Origin: Limimaricola variabilis
GTDB lineage: Bacteria > Pseudomonadota > Alphaproteobacteria > Rhodobacterales > Rhodobacteraceae
Direction of reading: 5' to 3'
Assembly: GCF_014195545.1 (NCBI RefSeq)
Contig: NZ_JACIBX010000004.1
Span: 62,001 to 126,000 of the forward strand
Length of the DNA stretch: 64,000 nucleotides
Under the pieces are notes generated by a model, which was not told the origin of the DNA, did no database searches, and was given only the letters and a program-made list of their open reading frames with translations. A program made the translations under genes and the position numbers. Of the stretch, positions 44,667-53,658 are shown piece after piece; within the stretch, counting starts at the first letter, position 1; the number at the start of each line of letters is the position of its first letter.

Positions 44667-45317
44667 TCAGGCGGCGATGTCGGCCCGCTCGCCGGTCGAG
44701 GCGCCCGCTTTCGCGGCGGCGCCATAGGCCGCATCGGCCCGCGCGCTGCTCTGCGCACTGATCGGCGCGACGCCCAGATCGCTCTTGGCCGGCGCCCCGA
44801 TCGAGGCCACGACGTTCTCCATTCGGGCATTGTTCTGCGCCTGGATCGCCGCCGCGCGCGCGACGGCAATGTCGGCGTCCCCGGCCTCTTCCGTCTCGAT
44901 GGCGACGCTCTCACCCGCAGCCGGTGCCACGGTGGCTCCGGCTTTCGATCCGGTAAGGTTCGACACGGCGGCGGCGACGCGATCGGTCACGACCTGGGCC
45001 TCGTCGGCGACCTGAGCGACGCTGGCGGTCACGGGTGCGGTTGCGGTCTCGGCGGTCTCGGCGGCGGGCGCGGCCACGGCGGTCGTCGCCGCGGCAGGCG
45101 CCGCGACGGCGGCTTCGGTGGAGACGGCAGCAGGGGCAGCGGCGGCGGCCTCGGAGATCTCGATCTGGATCGCCGGGCTGCTGGCGGTGTCGGCCTTCGG
45201 CGCCGGAGCCGGCGCGTCGGCCTGCTTCGCGGCCTCCTTCTGCGCGGCGCGGGCCTCTTTCATCGCCTGCTGTGCGGCCTTCCAGAGGCCGTCGAATGCT
45301 TTGGTATCAATCTTCAT
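44667..45317 (-). CDS. Ala/Glu-rich phasin-like or disordered protein
   Basis: A 216-residue low-complexity protein, very rich in Ala, Glu, Thr and Pro, with a short amphipathic N-terminus (MKIDTKAFDGLWKAAQQAMK) and a C-terminal helical part (ARAAAIQAQNNARMENV). The middle (about 40-130) is Ala/Pro/Val repeats. It resembles phasin-like or flagellar-accessory proteins by composition only; no family is recognised. ATG 45317 was used, as the upstream frame is not conserved in character. It is monocistronic and convergent with aceA. Confidence 0.5.
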   Translation of the reverse strand: MKIDTKAFDGLWKAAQQAMKEARAAQKEAAKQADAPAPAPKADTASSPAIQIEISEAAAAAPAAVSTEAAVAAPAAATTAVAAPAAETAETATAPVTASVAQVADEAQVVTDRVAAAVSNLTGSKAGATVAPAAGESVAIETEEAGDADIAVARAAAIQAQNNARMENVVASIGAPAKSDLGVAPISAQSSARADAAYGAAAKAGASTGERADIAA

Positions 45318-45550
45318 GGGCGTTGCGGCCTCTTGGGAGTGACGATGAGGCCAAGTAGCGCGCCAATTGCGGCGGAAACCGCACAGCAATGGGACTATAC
45401 GAAAGCATGGGCTATACTGTCGGATAGCGTACCCAACACAACCTTTAGGATAGGTCCTCTTGGGTCACCTCCCGAGCGTGGCGAAACAGCACGTCTCGAC
45501 GGCGGCGTCCATGCCGGACACCGCCGCCGGAGTGCCTTCACCGCACCGGT

Positions 45551-46168
45551 TCAGTCGGCGGCAAAGCAGTAGAACAGCCCGTCGCCGCCCGTGCCCTGCA
45601 GCGCCTCGAGCCCGCAGCCGCGCGAGGGGTGCGAGGCGTTCCAGGACCGCGCCGCCTCCGAGTCGTCGAGCCCCATCCGGTCGTGATGCCCGACCATGGC
45701 CGAGCCCTCGCCGCTGCTGGTCCAACCCTCGCAGGTCTCGGCCGCCGCCATCCCGTCGGCCATCGTGCCGGTGAGGATGTCGTGCCGGTTCGGGGTGTCG
45801 CCGCGGCCATTCACCATCGCCCCGGTCTCGTCGAGCCCGGTCTCCTTGGAGATCATGTTGCCCTCGCCATGCAGCGCGTCGAGATCGGCGGCGATCTCGA
45901 CCCCTTGGGCGTTGTGCCACGGGCCGGTGCCGATCCGGTCGCGCGCGTTCTCCTCCTCGGTCGAGAGATAGGCGCGCCAGTCGCCCGGCGCCCCGACGGC
46001 TTCGGCCAGCGCGGCGCAATGCGCATCCGCGCCCTCGAGACCGCCGAGATCGGCCCCCTGCCCGGGGTTGGTGCTGGTCACGAAGAAGCTCATCTCCGCA
46101 TCCTGCGCCAGCGCCGCACCCCCCGCCCAAAGACAGATCGCGGCGGTCATCATCCTGAAACCGGCCAT
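45551..46168 (-). CDS. secreted lectin-like (DUF1554/endostatin-like fold) protein
   Basis: A 205-residue protein with a signal peptide (about 1-22, ending GAALAQ). The mature domain begins FFVTSTNPGQGADLGGLEGADAHCAALAEAVG, followed by WRAYLSTEEENARDRIGTGPWHNAQG, as in the C-type-lectin-like fold proteins of the DUF1554 type. Four cysteines are placed for disulfides (DAHC, ETCEGW, RGCGL, FYCFA). GGAGGT precedes ATG 46168. Possible sugar-binding or adhesion role at the cell surface. Confidence 0.65.
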   Translation of the reverse strand: MAGFRMMTAAICLWAGGAALAQDAEMSFFVTSTNPGQGADLGGLEGADAHCAALAEAVGAPGDWRAYLSTEEENARDRIGTGPWHNAQGVEIAADLDALHGEGNMISKETGLDETGAMVNGRGDTPNRHDILTGTMADGMAAAETCEGWTSSGEGSAMVGHHDRMGLDDSEAARSWNASHPSRGCGLEALQGTGGDGLFYCFAAD

Positions 46169-46242
46169 GTCGTACCTCCTGAATGGATGGCCGATCATAG
46201 CATCGCGGCTGCCGCGCCCGGCCCCCGAAGGTCGGTCTAGAT

Positions 46243-47412
46243 CTAACCTACCCTTTCGAGCAGGGAGACATAGCTGGTCACCGCCGCGCCGCCCATGTTG
46301 AACACCCCCGCCAGCCGGGCGTCGGGTTTCTGCATGTCGCCGGCCTCGCCGGCGAGTTGCATCGCCGCCATGACATGCATCGACACGCCGGTGGCGCCGA
46401 TCGGGTGGCCCTTGGACTTCAGCCCGCCGGAGAGGTTGACCGGCAGCCGTCCGTCGCGATGCGTCACCCCCTCCTCGATCACCCGGTGCCCCTGCCCCGG
46501 CGCCGCGAGGCCCATCGCCTCGTATTCGATCAGCTCGGCGATGGTGAAGCAGTCATGGGTCTCGACCAGATCGAGATCGTCGAGCGTCAGCCCGCCGCGC
46601 TCCAGCGCCTGCGCCCAGGCCCGCCGCGGCCCCTCGAAGGCCAGCGGGTCGCGCCGGCTCATGGCGAGGATGTCGTTGACATGCGACCGGGCGCGGATGG
46701 CGATGGCGCGCTGCATGGTCTTGGCGGTCTCGGCATCGGCCAGCACCAGCGCCGCCGCCCCGTCGGAGACCAGCGAGCAGTCGGTCCGCCGCAGGGGCGC
46801 CGCGACATAGGGGTTGCGATCCGACACCGCGTTGCAGGCCTCGAAGCCCAGATCCTTGCGCAGATGCGCATAGGGGTTGTGGACCCCGTTGGCGTGGTTC
46901 TTGGCCGCGATCCGCGCCAGCGCCTCGGAGCGGTCGCCGTATTTCTGGAAGTAGCCCTGCGCGATCCGGCCGAAGATCCCGGCAAAGCCGCCCGGCGTGT
47001 CGCCTTCCTCCTCGCGCCAAGAACAGCCGAGCAGGATGTCGCCCACCTCCGTTCCCGGCGTCGCGGTCATCTTCTCGGCGCCGACCACCAGCGCGATCCG
47101 GCCCCGCCCGGCGGCGATGAAATCCATCGCGCCGTTGAGCGCGGCCGAGCCGGTGGCGCAGGCGTTCTCGTAGCGCGTCGCCGGCGCGTGGCGCAGCCCG
47201 TCATGGCCCATCGCCACCAGCGAGGCCTGGAAATCCTGCCGCGAAAAGCCGTTGTTGAAGACGCCGACAAAGACCCCGTCGACCTCCTCGGCGCCGATCC
47301 CGGCATGCTCCAGCGCCGGGCCGGTCACCTCGGCCATCAGCGCCGCCGTGTCCGGCGCCGCGCTCTTGCCGAAGACGCTGTGCGCCCAGCCCACGATCCG
47401 TGCTTCGGTCAT
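46243..47412 (-). CDS. acetyl-CoA acetyltransferase-like thiolase (SCPx type)
   Basis: A 389-residue thiolase-fold protein. The nucleophile Cys is in RYENACATGSAA; the conserved HDCFT and GGLKSKGHPIGATG motifs and a NMGG-type end (GVFNMGGAAV) are present. It belongs to the SCP2/SCPx-like branch, whose members act on longer or branched acyl-CoA or carry out acetoacetyl-CoA cleavage; the substrate is not certain. ATG 47412 has GGAGG upstream. It stands alone, downstream of and co-oriented with the Lrp gene. Confidence 0.83.
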   Translation of the reverse strand: MTEARIVGWAHSVFGKSAAPDTAALMAEVTGPALEHAGIGAEEVDGVFVGVFNNGFSRQDFQASLVAMGHDGLRHAPATRYENACATGSAALNGAMDFIAAGRGRIALVVGAEKMTATPGTEVGDILLGCSWREEEGDTPGGFAGIFGRIAQGYFQKYGDRSEALARIAAKNHANGVHNPYAHLRKDLGFEACNAVSDRNPYVAAPLRRTDCSLVSDGAAALVLADAETAKTMQRAIAIRARSHVNDILAMSRRDPLAFEGPRRAWAQALERGGLTLDDLDLVETHDCFTIAELIEYEAMGLAAPGQGHRVIEEGVTHRDGRLPVNLSGGLKSKGHPIGATGVSMHVMAAMQLAGEAGDMQKPDARLAGVFNMGGAAVTSYVSLLERVG

Positions 47413-47495
47413 CCTCGTTCCTCCCGTTGCTGCCGCCTCCCCGCGGCGCCGCCATGCTCTGCCAGCCGGGCGGCGCTGGCAAGCCCGCCCCGCCG

Positions 47496-47927
47496 TCAGC
47501 CGCCGGCGCGCCCGAGCAGCAGGCAGGTCTCCGAGTTCAGCACGCCGGGAATCTCGCGGATGTCGTTCAGCACCTGGTCGAACTCGGCCAGCGAGGCGAC
47601 CTCGATCCGCGCCACGAGATCCCAGGCGCCGTTGGTGGAATGCAGCTCGGAGACCTGCCGCATCCGCCGCAGCCGGGCCGCGACGCCGCGCGCCTGCGGG
47701 CCCTGCAGCTCGATCAGCATCACCGCGCGCACCATGTCGTCGGCATCCGGCGCGCCCAGCTCGACCGTGAATCGGCGGATCGCGCCCGAGGCGCGCAGCC
47801 GCTCGATCCGGGCGCTGACCGTGGCGCGCGAGATGCCCAGTTCGGCGGCGAGGGCGACCACCGGCATGCGGGCATCCTGCTGCAGCAGGCTCAGCAGGCG
47901 GCGATCGGTGGGATCGGGCGGCGTCAT
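47496..47927 (-). CDS. Lrp/AsnC-family transcriptional regulator
   Basis: A 143-residue regulator with an N-terminal winged HTH (DRRLLSLLQQDARMPVVALAAELGISRATVSARIERL) and a C-terminal RAM ligand-binding domain (AVMLIELQGPQARGVAARL...LHSTNGAWDLVARIE). It is divergent from ornithine cyclodeaminase and probably controls it in response to an amino acid. ATG 47927 was used; an AT-rich near-palindrome (ATTTGGCAAAT) covers the start region and might be an autoregulatory site. Confidence 0.87.
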   Translation of the reverse strand: MTPPDPTDRRLLSLLQQDARMPVVALAAELGISRATVSARIERLRASGAIRRFTVELGAPDADDMVRAVMLIELQGPQARGVAARLRRMRQVSELHSTNGAWDLVARIEVASLAEFDQVLNDIREIPGVLNSETCLLLGRAGG

Positions 47928-48050
47928 TTGGCAAATCGTCGGTTCATGCCGCAGTTTGTAGAAAGAACCGCGCGTCCTGCGCAATCCGCCCCCTCCCCGA
48001 AACGGCGGAAATGTCTCAGGATCGGCGCAAAAGCCCCGAAGGAGTGACAG

Positions 48051-49106
48051 ATGACCGACGCCCCCGCCCCCTCCCGTCTCGCCATGGTGCCCTTCGTCTC
48101 GGTGGCGCGGATGATGGAAATGGTGAACGCGATCGGCCCGCGCCGGATGATGGCCGAGCTGGCTGAGTACATCGAAGAGGATTTCCGTCGCTGGGAGCGG
48201 TTCGACAAGACGCCGCGCGTCGCCTCGCATTCGCCCGAGGGCGTGATCGAGCTGATGCCGACCTCTGACGGCGAGACCTACGGCTTCAAATACGTCAACG
48301 GCCACCCTTCGAACCTCAAGCGCGGCTTCCAGACCGTCACCGCCTTCGGCGTGCTGGCGCGGGTCGACAACGGCTACCCGGTGCTGCTCTCCGAGATGAC
48401 GGTGCTGACCGCGCTCAGGACCGCGGCCACCTCGGCCGTGGCGGCGCGCCATCTCGCGCCCAAGGGCGCCAAGACCCTCGCGCTGATCGGCGCCGGCGCG
48501 CAATGCGAATTCCAGGCGCTGGCCTTCCAGGAGATGCTCGGCATCGAGAAGATCCGGATTTACGACATCGACCCGGCAGCGACGCGCAAGGCCGCGGCCA
48601 ATCTCGCCGAGAGCGGCCTCGACATCACCCCCTGCCAGAGCGGCGAGGAGGCGGTGGCCGGGGCGCAGATCATCACCACCTGCACCGCCGATAAGCAATA
48701 CGCGACGATCCTGACCGACAACATGGTCGGCGCGGGCGTGCACATCAACGCGATCGGCGGCGACTGCCCGGGCAAGACCGAGCTGCATCGCGACATCCTG
48801 CTGCGCTCTGAGATCTTCGTCGAATACCCGCCCCAGACCCGGATCGAAGGCGAGATCCAGCAGCTCGACCCCGACCACCCGGTGACCGAGCTGTGGCGGG
48901 TCATCACCGGCCAGTCAGAGGGTCGGCGCGGCCCCGACCAGATCACCCTGTTCGACAGCGTCGGCTTCGCGACCGAGGATTTCTCGGCGCTGCGCTACGT
49001 GCGCGACCAGCTCGACCGGACCGGCCATTACGAGATGCTTGATCTCTTGGCCGACCCGGACGACACCCGCGACCTCTACGGCATGGTGATGCGGGCCAAG
49101 GGCTAG
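48051..49106 (+). CDS. ornithine cyclodeaminase
   Basis: A 351-residue mu-crystallin/ocd-family enzyme converting ornithine to proline plus ammonia with bound NAD. It shows KYVNGHPSNLKRGFQTVTAFG, TALRTAATSAVAARHLA and the Rossmann loop LALIGAGAQCEFQALAF. INAIGGDCPGKTEL carries the catalytic Asp region. ATG 48051 was used. It is divergent from the Lrp regulator, and its stop shares CTAG with the stop of the convergent toxin gene. Confidence 0.9.
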   Translation: MTDAPAPSRLAMVPFVSVARMMEMVNAIGPRRMMAELAEYIEEDFRRWERFDKTPRVASHSPEGVIELMPTSDGETYGFKYVNGHPSNLKRGFQTVTAFGVLARVDNGYPVLLSEMTVLTALRTAATSAVAARHLAPKGAKTLALIGAGAQCEFQALAFQEMLGIEKIRIYDIDPAATRKAAANLAESGLDITPCQSGEEAVAGAQIITTCTADKQYATILTDNMVGAGVHINAIGGDCPGKTELHRDILLRSEIFVEYPPQTRIEGEIQQLDPDHPVTELWRVITGQSEGRRGPDQITLFDSVGFATEDFSALRYVRDQLDRTGHYEMLDLLADPDDTRDLYGMVMRAKG

Positions 49107-49507
49107 AACGGATCGAGCAGCGCCACCCCGGTCGGCTCGAAATCCGAGACGTTGCCGGTGACCACCGTGGCGCCATGGGCAAGCGCCGTGGCGGCGATCA
49201 TCAGATCGGCGCCGCCATGGCCGATCTCGGCCGAGAGCCGCCCCCAGATCCGCGCCTCCTGCGGCCCGAAGGGCAGGATGCGGTCGGAAAAGAGCCGTGC
49301 GGTCCGGTCGAGCCAGTCGCGCAGATCGGCGGCGAAGCCGGGGTCGCGCCCCTCCTGCCGGGCGATGCCGCGCTCGATCTCGCCCAGCGTGACGGCGCTG
49401 AGGAACAGCGAGTCCTCGGGCTGGGCGCGCAGCCAGGCGGCGACGGCGGGCGCGCGGCCGTCGCGCCGCACCGCCGAGATCACGTTGGTATCAAGAAGAT
49501 AGATCAA
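49103..49507 (-). CDS. VapC-type PIN-domain toxin
   Basis: A 134-residue PIN endoribonuclease. The acidic catalytic set is Asp6 (LLDTN), Glu43 (LGEIE), Asp101 (GGADLMIAA) and Asp122 (NVSDF). The start is TTG 49507, overlapping the antitoxin stop (TTGA); no ATG or GTG is close enough. The start is supported by PIN domains normally beginning a few residues before this Asp. The low-efficiency codon plus overlap would keep toxin below antitoxin. The gene ends by sharing CTAG with the convergent ocd gene. Confidence 0.88.
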   Translation of the reverse strand: MIYLLDTNVISAVRRDGRAPAVAAWLRAQPEDSLFLSAVTLGEIERGIARQEGRDPGFAADLRDWLDRTARLFSDRILPFGPQEARIWGRLSAEIGHGGADLMIAATALAHGATVVTGNVSDFEPTGVALLDPF

Positions 49508-49752
49508 AACGCCACGTCGCGGGGCAGCGCCTGCGCCCGGTCCGGGCTTTCCGCCATGCCGGGAAAATCGAGCAGATGCTCGGCGAAGCTGCCCCGCTCC
49601 GCTCCCGCCGCCGCGACGAGCCGCGCATATTCGGCGGCCGAAAGCACGACCACCGCCGGTTTGCCGCGCCGCGAGACCTCCTGCGGCGCCCCGGCGAGCG
49701 CCGCGTCGACCACGGCGCTGAAGCGGTTCTTGGCGTCCTGCAGGCTCCACAT
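49504..49752 (-). CDS. Phd/YefM-family antitoxin
   Basis: An 82-residue antitoxin. The N-terminal Phd fold (MWSLQDAKNRFSAVVDAAL, then PQEVSRRGKPAVVVLSAAEYARL) binds DNA; the C-terminal part (FAEHLLDFPGM) probably wraps the toxin. AGGAG precedes ATG 49752. It is first in the two-gene operon and autoregulated through the repeats just upstream. Confidence 0.9.
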   Translation of the reverse strand: MWSLQDAKNRFSAVVDAALAGAPQEVSRRGKPAVVVLSAAEYARLVAAAGAERGSFAEHLLDFPGMAESPDRAQALPRDVAF

Positions 49753-49761
49753 ATCCGAACT

Positions 49762-49787
49762 CCTGTCTAGCTACCTGTCTAGATAGG
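49762..49787 (-). promoter_or_regulatory. toxin-antitoxin operator
   Basis: Two direct copies of CCTGTCTAG (49762-49770 and 49774-49782) with a 12-base period. The second is part of an imperfect palindrome, CCTGTCTAGATAGG (49774-49787), ten bases upstream of the antitoxin start. This suits Phd-type operator binding. Confidence 0.65.
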
Positions 49788-49804
49788 ACGCCCGGACCGC
49801 GCGA

Positions 49805-51037
49805 TCAAGCCCCCTGCCCCGCCCGGAACCAGCGCACCAGCTTGGCGCGGTCGGCCTCCGAAATCTCGGTGACGTTGGCGGGCGGCATGGCGTGGCTGAC
49901 CCCCGCCTGCAGGTAGATCGCGCGGGCGTTCTGCGCGATGTCCTGCGGCGTCTCCAGCACCACCCCCTTCGGGGCCCAGCGGATGCCGTCCCAGACCGGC
50001 TCGCGCGCGTGGCACATCGAGCAGCGTCCGATCACGATCTGCTCCGCCTCGTGGAAGCCCTCCGCCTCCGCGAAGCGCTGCTCATAGGCGGTCATGGGCC
50101 GCGCCTCGGCCTCCTCGTAGCTGCCCCACATCGGCGCGGTCGACAGCCAGGCGAGGATCAGGAACAGGATGACGGTCACGCCCCAGGTCCAGTGCGGCCC
50201 CTTGCCGGTGGCGTGCATGGTGTTGAAGTAGTGCCGGATCGTCACCCCCATCAGGAACACCAGCGCCGCGATGATCCACGAGTAATCCGTGGCGAAGGCC
50301 AGCGGGTAGTGGTTCGACAGCATCAGGAACACGACCGGCAGGGTCAGGTAGTTGTTGTGCGTGCTCCGCAGCTTGGCGATCTTGCCGTATTTCGGGTCGG
50401 GCTTGCGGCCCGCCTTCAGGTCGGCCACCACGATCCGCTGGTTCGGCATGATGATCAGGAACACGTTGGCGGTCATGATCGTCGCGGTGAAGGCGCCCAG
50501 ATGCAGCAGCGCCGCGCGGCCGGAAAAGATCTGGTGGTAGCCCCAGCTCATCGCCACCAGCAGCACGAACAGCAGCAGCATCAGCACCGTCGGCCGCTCG
50601 CCCAGGGGCGATTTGCACAGCGCGTCATAGACGATCCAGCCGATGGTGAGCGAGCCGGCCGAAAGCGCGATCGCCTGCCAGACAGCGAGATCGGCGCGCG
50701 ACGGGTCGATCAGGTAGAGCTCGGCCCCAACCCAGTAGACGATCATCAATAGCGCCGCCCCCGACAGCCAGGTGGCGTAGCTCTCCCATTTGAACCAGGT
50801 CAGGTGTTCGGGCATCGCCTCGGGCGCCACGAGGTACTTGCGGATGTGATAGAATCCGCCGCCATGCACCTGCCACTCCTCGCCATGCGCGCCGGGCGGC
50901 AGATCCGGGGCCTTCCTCAGGCCGAGATCGAGCGCCACAAAATAGAAGGACGACCCGATCCAGGCGATGGCGGTGATGACATGGAGCCAGCGCACGGCGA
51001 AGCCAGCCCAGTCCCACAATATCGCAAAATCCTGCAT
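49805..51037 (-). CDS. puuD: urate hydroxylase PuuD (membrane-bound, cytochrome c-linked urate oxidase)
   Basis: A 410-residue protein with about eight to nine membrane helices (WLHVITAIAWIGSSFYFVALD, then TVLMLLLFVLLVAMSWGY and others) and a C-terminal cytochrome c domain with CSMCH (heme site) and a candidate Met ligand (AGVSHAMPPAN). It oxidises urate to 5-hydroxyisourate in purine breakdown, with electrons passed to respiration. Other purine-pathway genes are absent from the window. Confidence 0.92.
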   Translation of the reverse strand: MQDFAILWDWAGFAVRWLHVITAIAWIGSSFYFVALDLGLRKAPDLPPGAHGEEWQVHGGGFYHIRKYLVAPEAMPEHLTWFKWESYATWLSGAALLMIVYWVGAELYLIDPSRADLAVWQAIALSAGSLTIGWIVYDALCKSPLGERPTVLMLLLFVLLVAMSWGYHQIFSGRAALLHLGAFTATIMTANVFLIIMPNQRIVVADLKAGRKPDPKYGKIAKLRSTHNNYLTLPVVFLMLSNHYPLAFATDYSWIIAALVFLMGVTIRHYFNTMHATGKGPHWTWGVTVILFLILAWLSTAPMWGSYEEAEARPMTAYEQRFAEAEGFHEAEQIVIGRCSMCHAREPVWDGIRWAPKGVVLETPQDIAQNARAIYLQAGVSHAMPPANVTEISEADRAKLVRWFRAGQGA

Positions 51038-51161
51038 TGCGTTCCCCTGTTACATCCGCCGCAGCCTAGCCGGGCGGGCCGGGCGCGGCCAAGCGGAGCC
51101 GCGTCAGAGCTGTTTCAAACGAAACCGGACAATCGCCCGCTGCCGCCGTGGCGGGCGCGGA

Positions 51162-52193
51162 TCAGGCGCCGTGATAGGCGCGGTACCACTCGACGAAGCG
51201 CGCCACGCCCTCGGCCAGCGGCGTCTTGGGCAGTGGCCCGATCAGCGCCTCCTGAAGCGTGGTATCGGCCCAGGTCGCGGGCACGTCGCCGGGCTGCATC
51301 GGCATCAGGTTGCGCGGGGCTTCGCGCCCCGTCGCCGCCTCGATCGCGGCGATGAAATCCTCGAGCTTCTGCGGCGCGCCATGGCCGAGATTGACCACCC
51401 GCCAGGGCGCGACCGGGCTCAGGCTGTCGCCCGCGATCGCGGGGCCCCGCGCGTCGGGCGCCTCGGGCGGCCGCTCGGCCAGCCGGACCAGCCCCTCGAC
51501 CAGATCGTCGACATAGGTGAAGTCGCGCCGCATCTCGCCGTGATTGTAGACGTCGATCGCCTCCCCCGCGAGGATCGCGCGGGTGAACTTGAACAGCGCC
51601 ATGTCGGGCCGCCCCCACGGCCCGTAGACCGTGAAGAAGCGGAACATCGTCGTCGGCAGGCCGTAGAGATGGGCGTAGCTATGCGCCATCGCCTCGTTCG
51701 CCTTCTTGGTCGCGGCGTAGAAGGACATCGGCAGGTTGGCGGCCATCGTCTCGCGATAGGGCATCTCGTTCTCGGCGCCATAGGCCGAGGAGGTCGAGGC
51801 CATCATCAGGTGTCGGCAGGGGTGGCGGCGCAGCGCCTCGATCAGGCGGAAGCTGCCGATCAGGTTGGCCTCAACATAGCTCTCGGGCGCCTCGATCGAA
51901 TGCCGCACCCCGGCCTGCCCCGCCAGATGCACCACGATCTCGGGCCGGACCCGCTCGACCAGATCGTCGAGCAACCCCGGCGTCTCGATCCGGCCCTCCA
52001 CCGCCTCGAAGCGCAGGCCGGCGAGCCGGGCGTTGCGCGCCCGCTTGAGCGCGGGGTCGTAGTAGTCGGTCAGCGCGTCGATCCCGGTGACCTCGGCCCC
52101 CGCTTCCAGCAGCCGGGCGCAGAGATGGTGGCCGATGAACCCCGCCGATCCGGTGACGAGGACGCGCAAGGCGCGCTGGGGCTGGTCGGTCAT
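51162..52193 (-). CDS. UDP-glucuronate 4-epimerase-type NAD-dependent epimerase
   Basis: A 343-residue extended SDR. It has GSAGFIGHHLCARL for NAD(P) binding, VHLAGQAGVRHSIEAPESYVEANLIG, the catalytic YAATKKANE, and TMFRFFTVYGPWGRPDMALFKF, the typical segment of UDP-glucuronate epimerases (CapI/LspL type). It would supply UDP-galacturonate for acidic polysaccharide. ATG 52193 was chosen; the longer frame lacks a ribosome site. It lies beside the DUF2793 and wza-like genes, forming a second polysaccharide group. Confidence 0.85.
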   Translation of the reverse strand: MTDQPQRALRVLVTGSAGFIGHHLCARLLEAGAEVTGIDALTDYYDPALKRARNARLAGLRFEAVEGRIETPGLLDDLVERVRPEIVVHLAGQAGVRHSIEAPESYVEANLIGSFRLIEALRRHPCRHLMMASTSSAYGAENEMPYRETMAANLPMSFYAATKKANEAMAHSYAHLYGLPTTMFRFFTVYGPWGRPDMALFKFTRAILAGEAIDVYNHGEMRRDFTYVDDLVEGLVRLAERPPEAPDARGPAIAGDSLSPVAPWRVVNLGHGAPQKLEDFIAAIEAATGREAPRNLMPMQPGDVPATWADTTLQEALIGPLPKTPLAEGVARFVEWYRAYHGA

Positions 52194-52320
52194 GGCGAGG
52201 CTCCGGTGCGGGACAGGGGCAGTTACCGCGCCGCCGACGGGGGCGCAACGCGCGCCGCGCTCACCTTCGCTTCGGGCGCGGTGGCTATGATCGCCCCGAT
52301 GCAACGCCCATGAGGACGCC

Positions 52321-53658
52321 ATGCCCGAGATCTCGGCCATCCTGTCGCTGCCCTATATCCAGCCCGGACAGGCGCAAAAGCACGTCACCCATAACGAGGC
52401 GATCAAGCGGCTCGACGCGCTGGTGCAGCCGGTGGTGGCCGATCGCGACCGCGCCGCACCGCCGGACGACCCCGCGCCGGGCGCCCGCCACCTCGTCGCG
52501 ACCGGGGCGAGCGGCGACTGGGCCGGGCAGTCGGGCCGGATCGCGGTCTGGGACGGCACCGCCTGGGGCTTCGAGACCCCCCTGCCCGGCTGGCGGCTGC
52601 ACTGTCTCGCCGAAGGAGCCGATCTGCGCTTCGACGGGACCGGCTGGACCGCCGAGGAGGAGCGGCCGCTTCGCGCCGCATCGCTCGGGATCAATACGGG
52701 GCCCGATGACACCGACCGGCTCAGCCTCGCGGCGCCCTCGACGCTGCTGAACCACGCGGGCGGCGATCACCGGCTCAAGATCAACCGCGCCGGGGCGGGC
52801 GACACCGCCTCGCTGCTGTTCCAGACCGGCTTTGCCGGCGGCGCCGAGATCGGCCTTGCAGGCGGCGCCGGCTTCGCGATCCGGACCAGCGCCGATGGCG
52901 CCGACTGGACCACCGCACTCGGCCTCTCGGCCCAGGGTCTCGCCAGCGGCGCGGCGGTGCAATCGGCCCCGGACGACGCGACGCCGGGGCGGCTGATGAC
53001 GGTCGGGGCCTTCGGGCTGGGTGCCGCGGCACCCGTCCTCCTCGATGCCGACGCGGGGCGTTCGGGCGGCGTCTTCGCCATCGCCCTGCCCGCGACCGGC
53101 ACCCCGGGTGAAACCTCCGGGCCGGGGCTGCTCTGGGTCGCGGCGGCCGGGCCTGATGCGGCGGCGCAGCGGCTGTGCGAAACCGTGACCGGCCGGGTCT
53201 GGCGGCGGGCGCTGGCAGGCGGCGTCTGGCAGGGCTGGCGGCGCGAGATCGGACAGGCCGACCTGCTCGGGCCGGTCTCGCTCGCCGACGGGCTGCCCGG
53301 CGGCGCGGTGTTCGACAGCGGCGAGAGCGCCGAGGGCCGCTATCTGCGCTTTGCCGACGGCACCCAGATCGCCTGGACCGGCGCGGCGGGGTTCGCCCGG
53401 ATCTCCGAGCACCGGCTCGAACATGTCTGGACCTTCCCCGCGCCCTTCGCCGACACGCCGCGGGTCAGCGCCACCCTGCCCGGCGCCGAGGGCGATTTCA
53501 CCGCGCTCGACCCGGGCGATCTGGGCGGTCTGATGCAGGAGGCGGGGGCGGCCTCGGCGGCGCTGCGGCTGCCGCGCGCCGCCGGCGCCGCGGGTTTCGC
53601 CGCCGCGGCGCGGGTCGCCAATGTCGGACTCACCGCTCTGGGGCGGTGGGCGGCCTAG
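52321..53658 (+). CDS. DUF2793 protein, GTA/prophage tail-fibre-like
   Basis: A 445-residue protein. The N-terminal about 95 residues are a clear DUF2793 domain (LPYIQPGQAQKHVTHNEAIKRLDALV; ARHLVATGASGDWAGQSGRIAVWDG). The remaining part is Gly/Ala-rich beta-type sequence with ARISEHRLEHVWTFPAPFADTPRVSATL near the end, as in phage tail-fibre ends. I recall that the R. capsulatus GTA tail fibre Rcc00171, encoded away from the main GTA cluster, is a DUF2793 protein. No phage structural gene is near. Its stop shares CTAG with the convergent wza-like gene. Confidence 0.75.
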   Translation: MPEISAILSLPYIQPGQAQKHVTHNEAIKRLDALVQPVVADRDRAAPPDDPAPGARHLVATGASGDWAGQSGRIAVWDGTAWGFETPLPGWRLHCLAEGADLRFDGTGWTAEEERPLRAASLGINTGPDDTDRLSLAAPSTLLNHAGGDHRLKINRAGAGDTASLLFQTGFAGGAEIGLAGGAGFAIRTSADGADWTTALGLSAQGLASGAAVQSAPDDATPGRLMTVGAFGLGAAAPVLLDADAGRSGGVFAIALPATGTPGETSGPGLLWVAAAGPDAAAQRLCETVTGRVWRRALAGGVWQGWRREIGQADLLGPVSLADGLPGGAVFDSGESAEGRYLRFADGTQIAWTGAAGFARISEHRLEHVWTFPAPFADTPRVSATLPGAEGDFTALDPGDLGGLMQEAGAASAALRLPRAAGAAGFAAAARVANVGLTALGRWAA

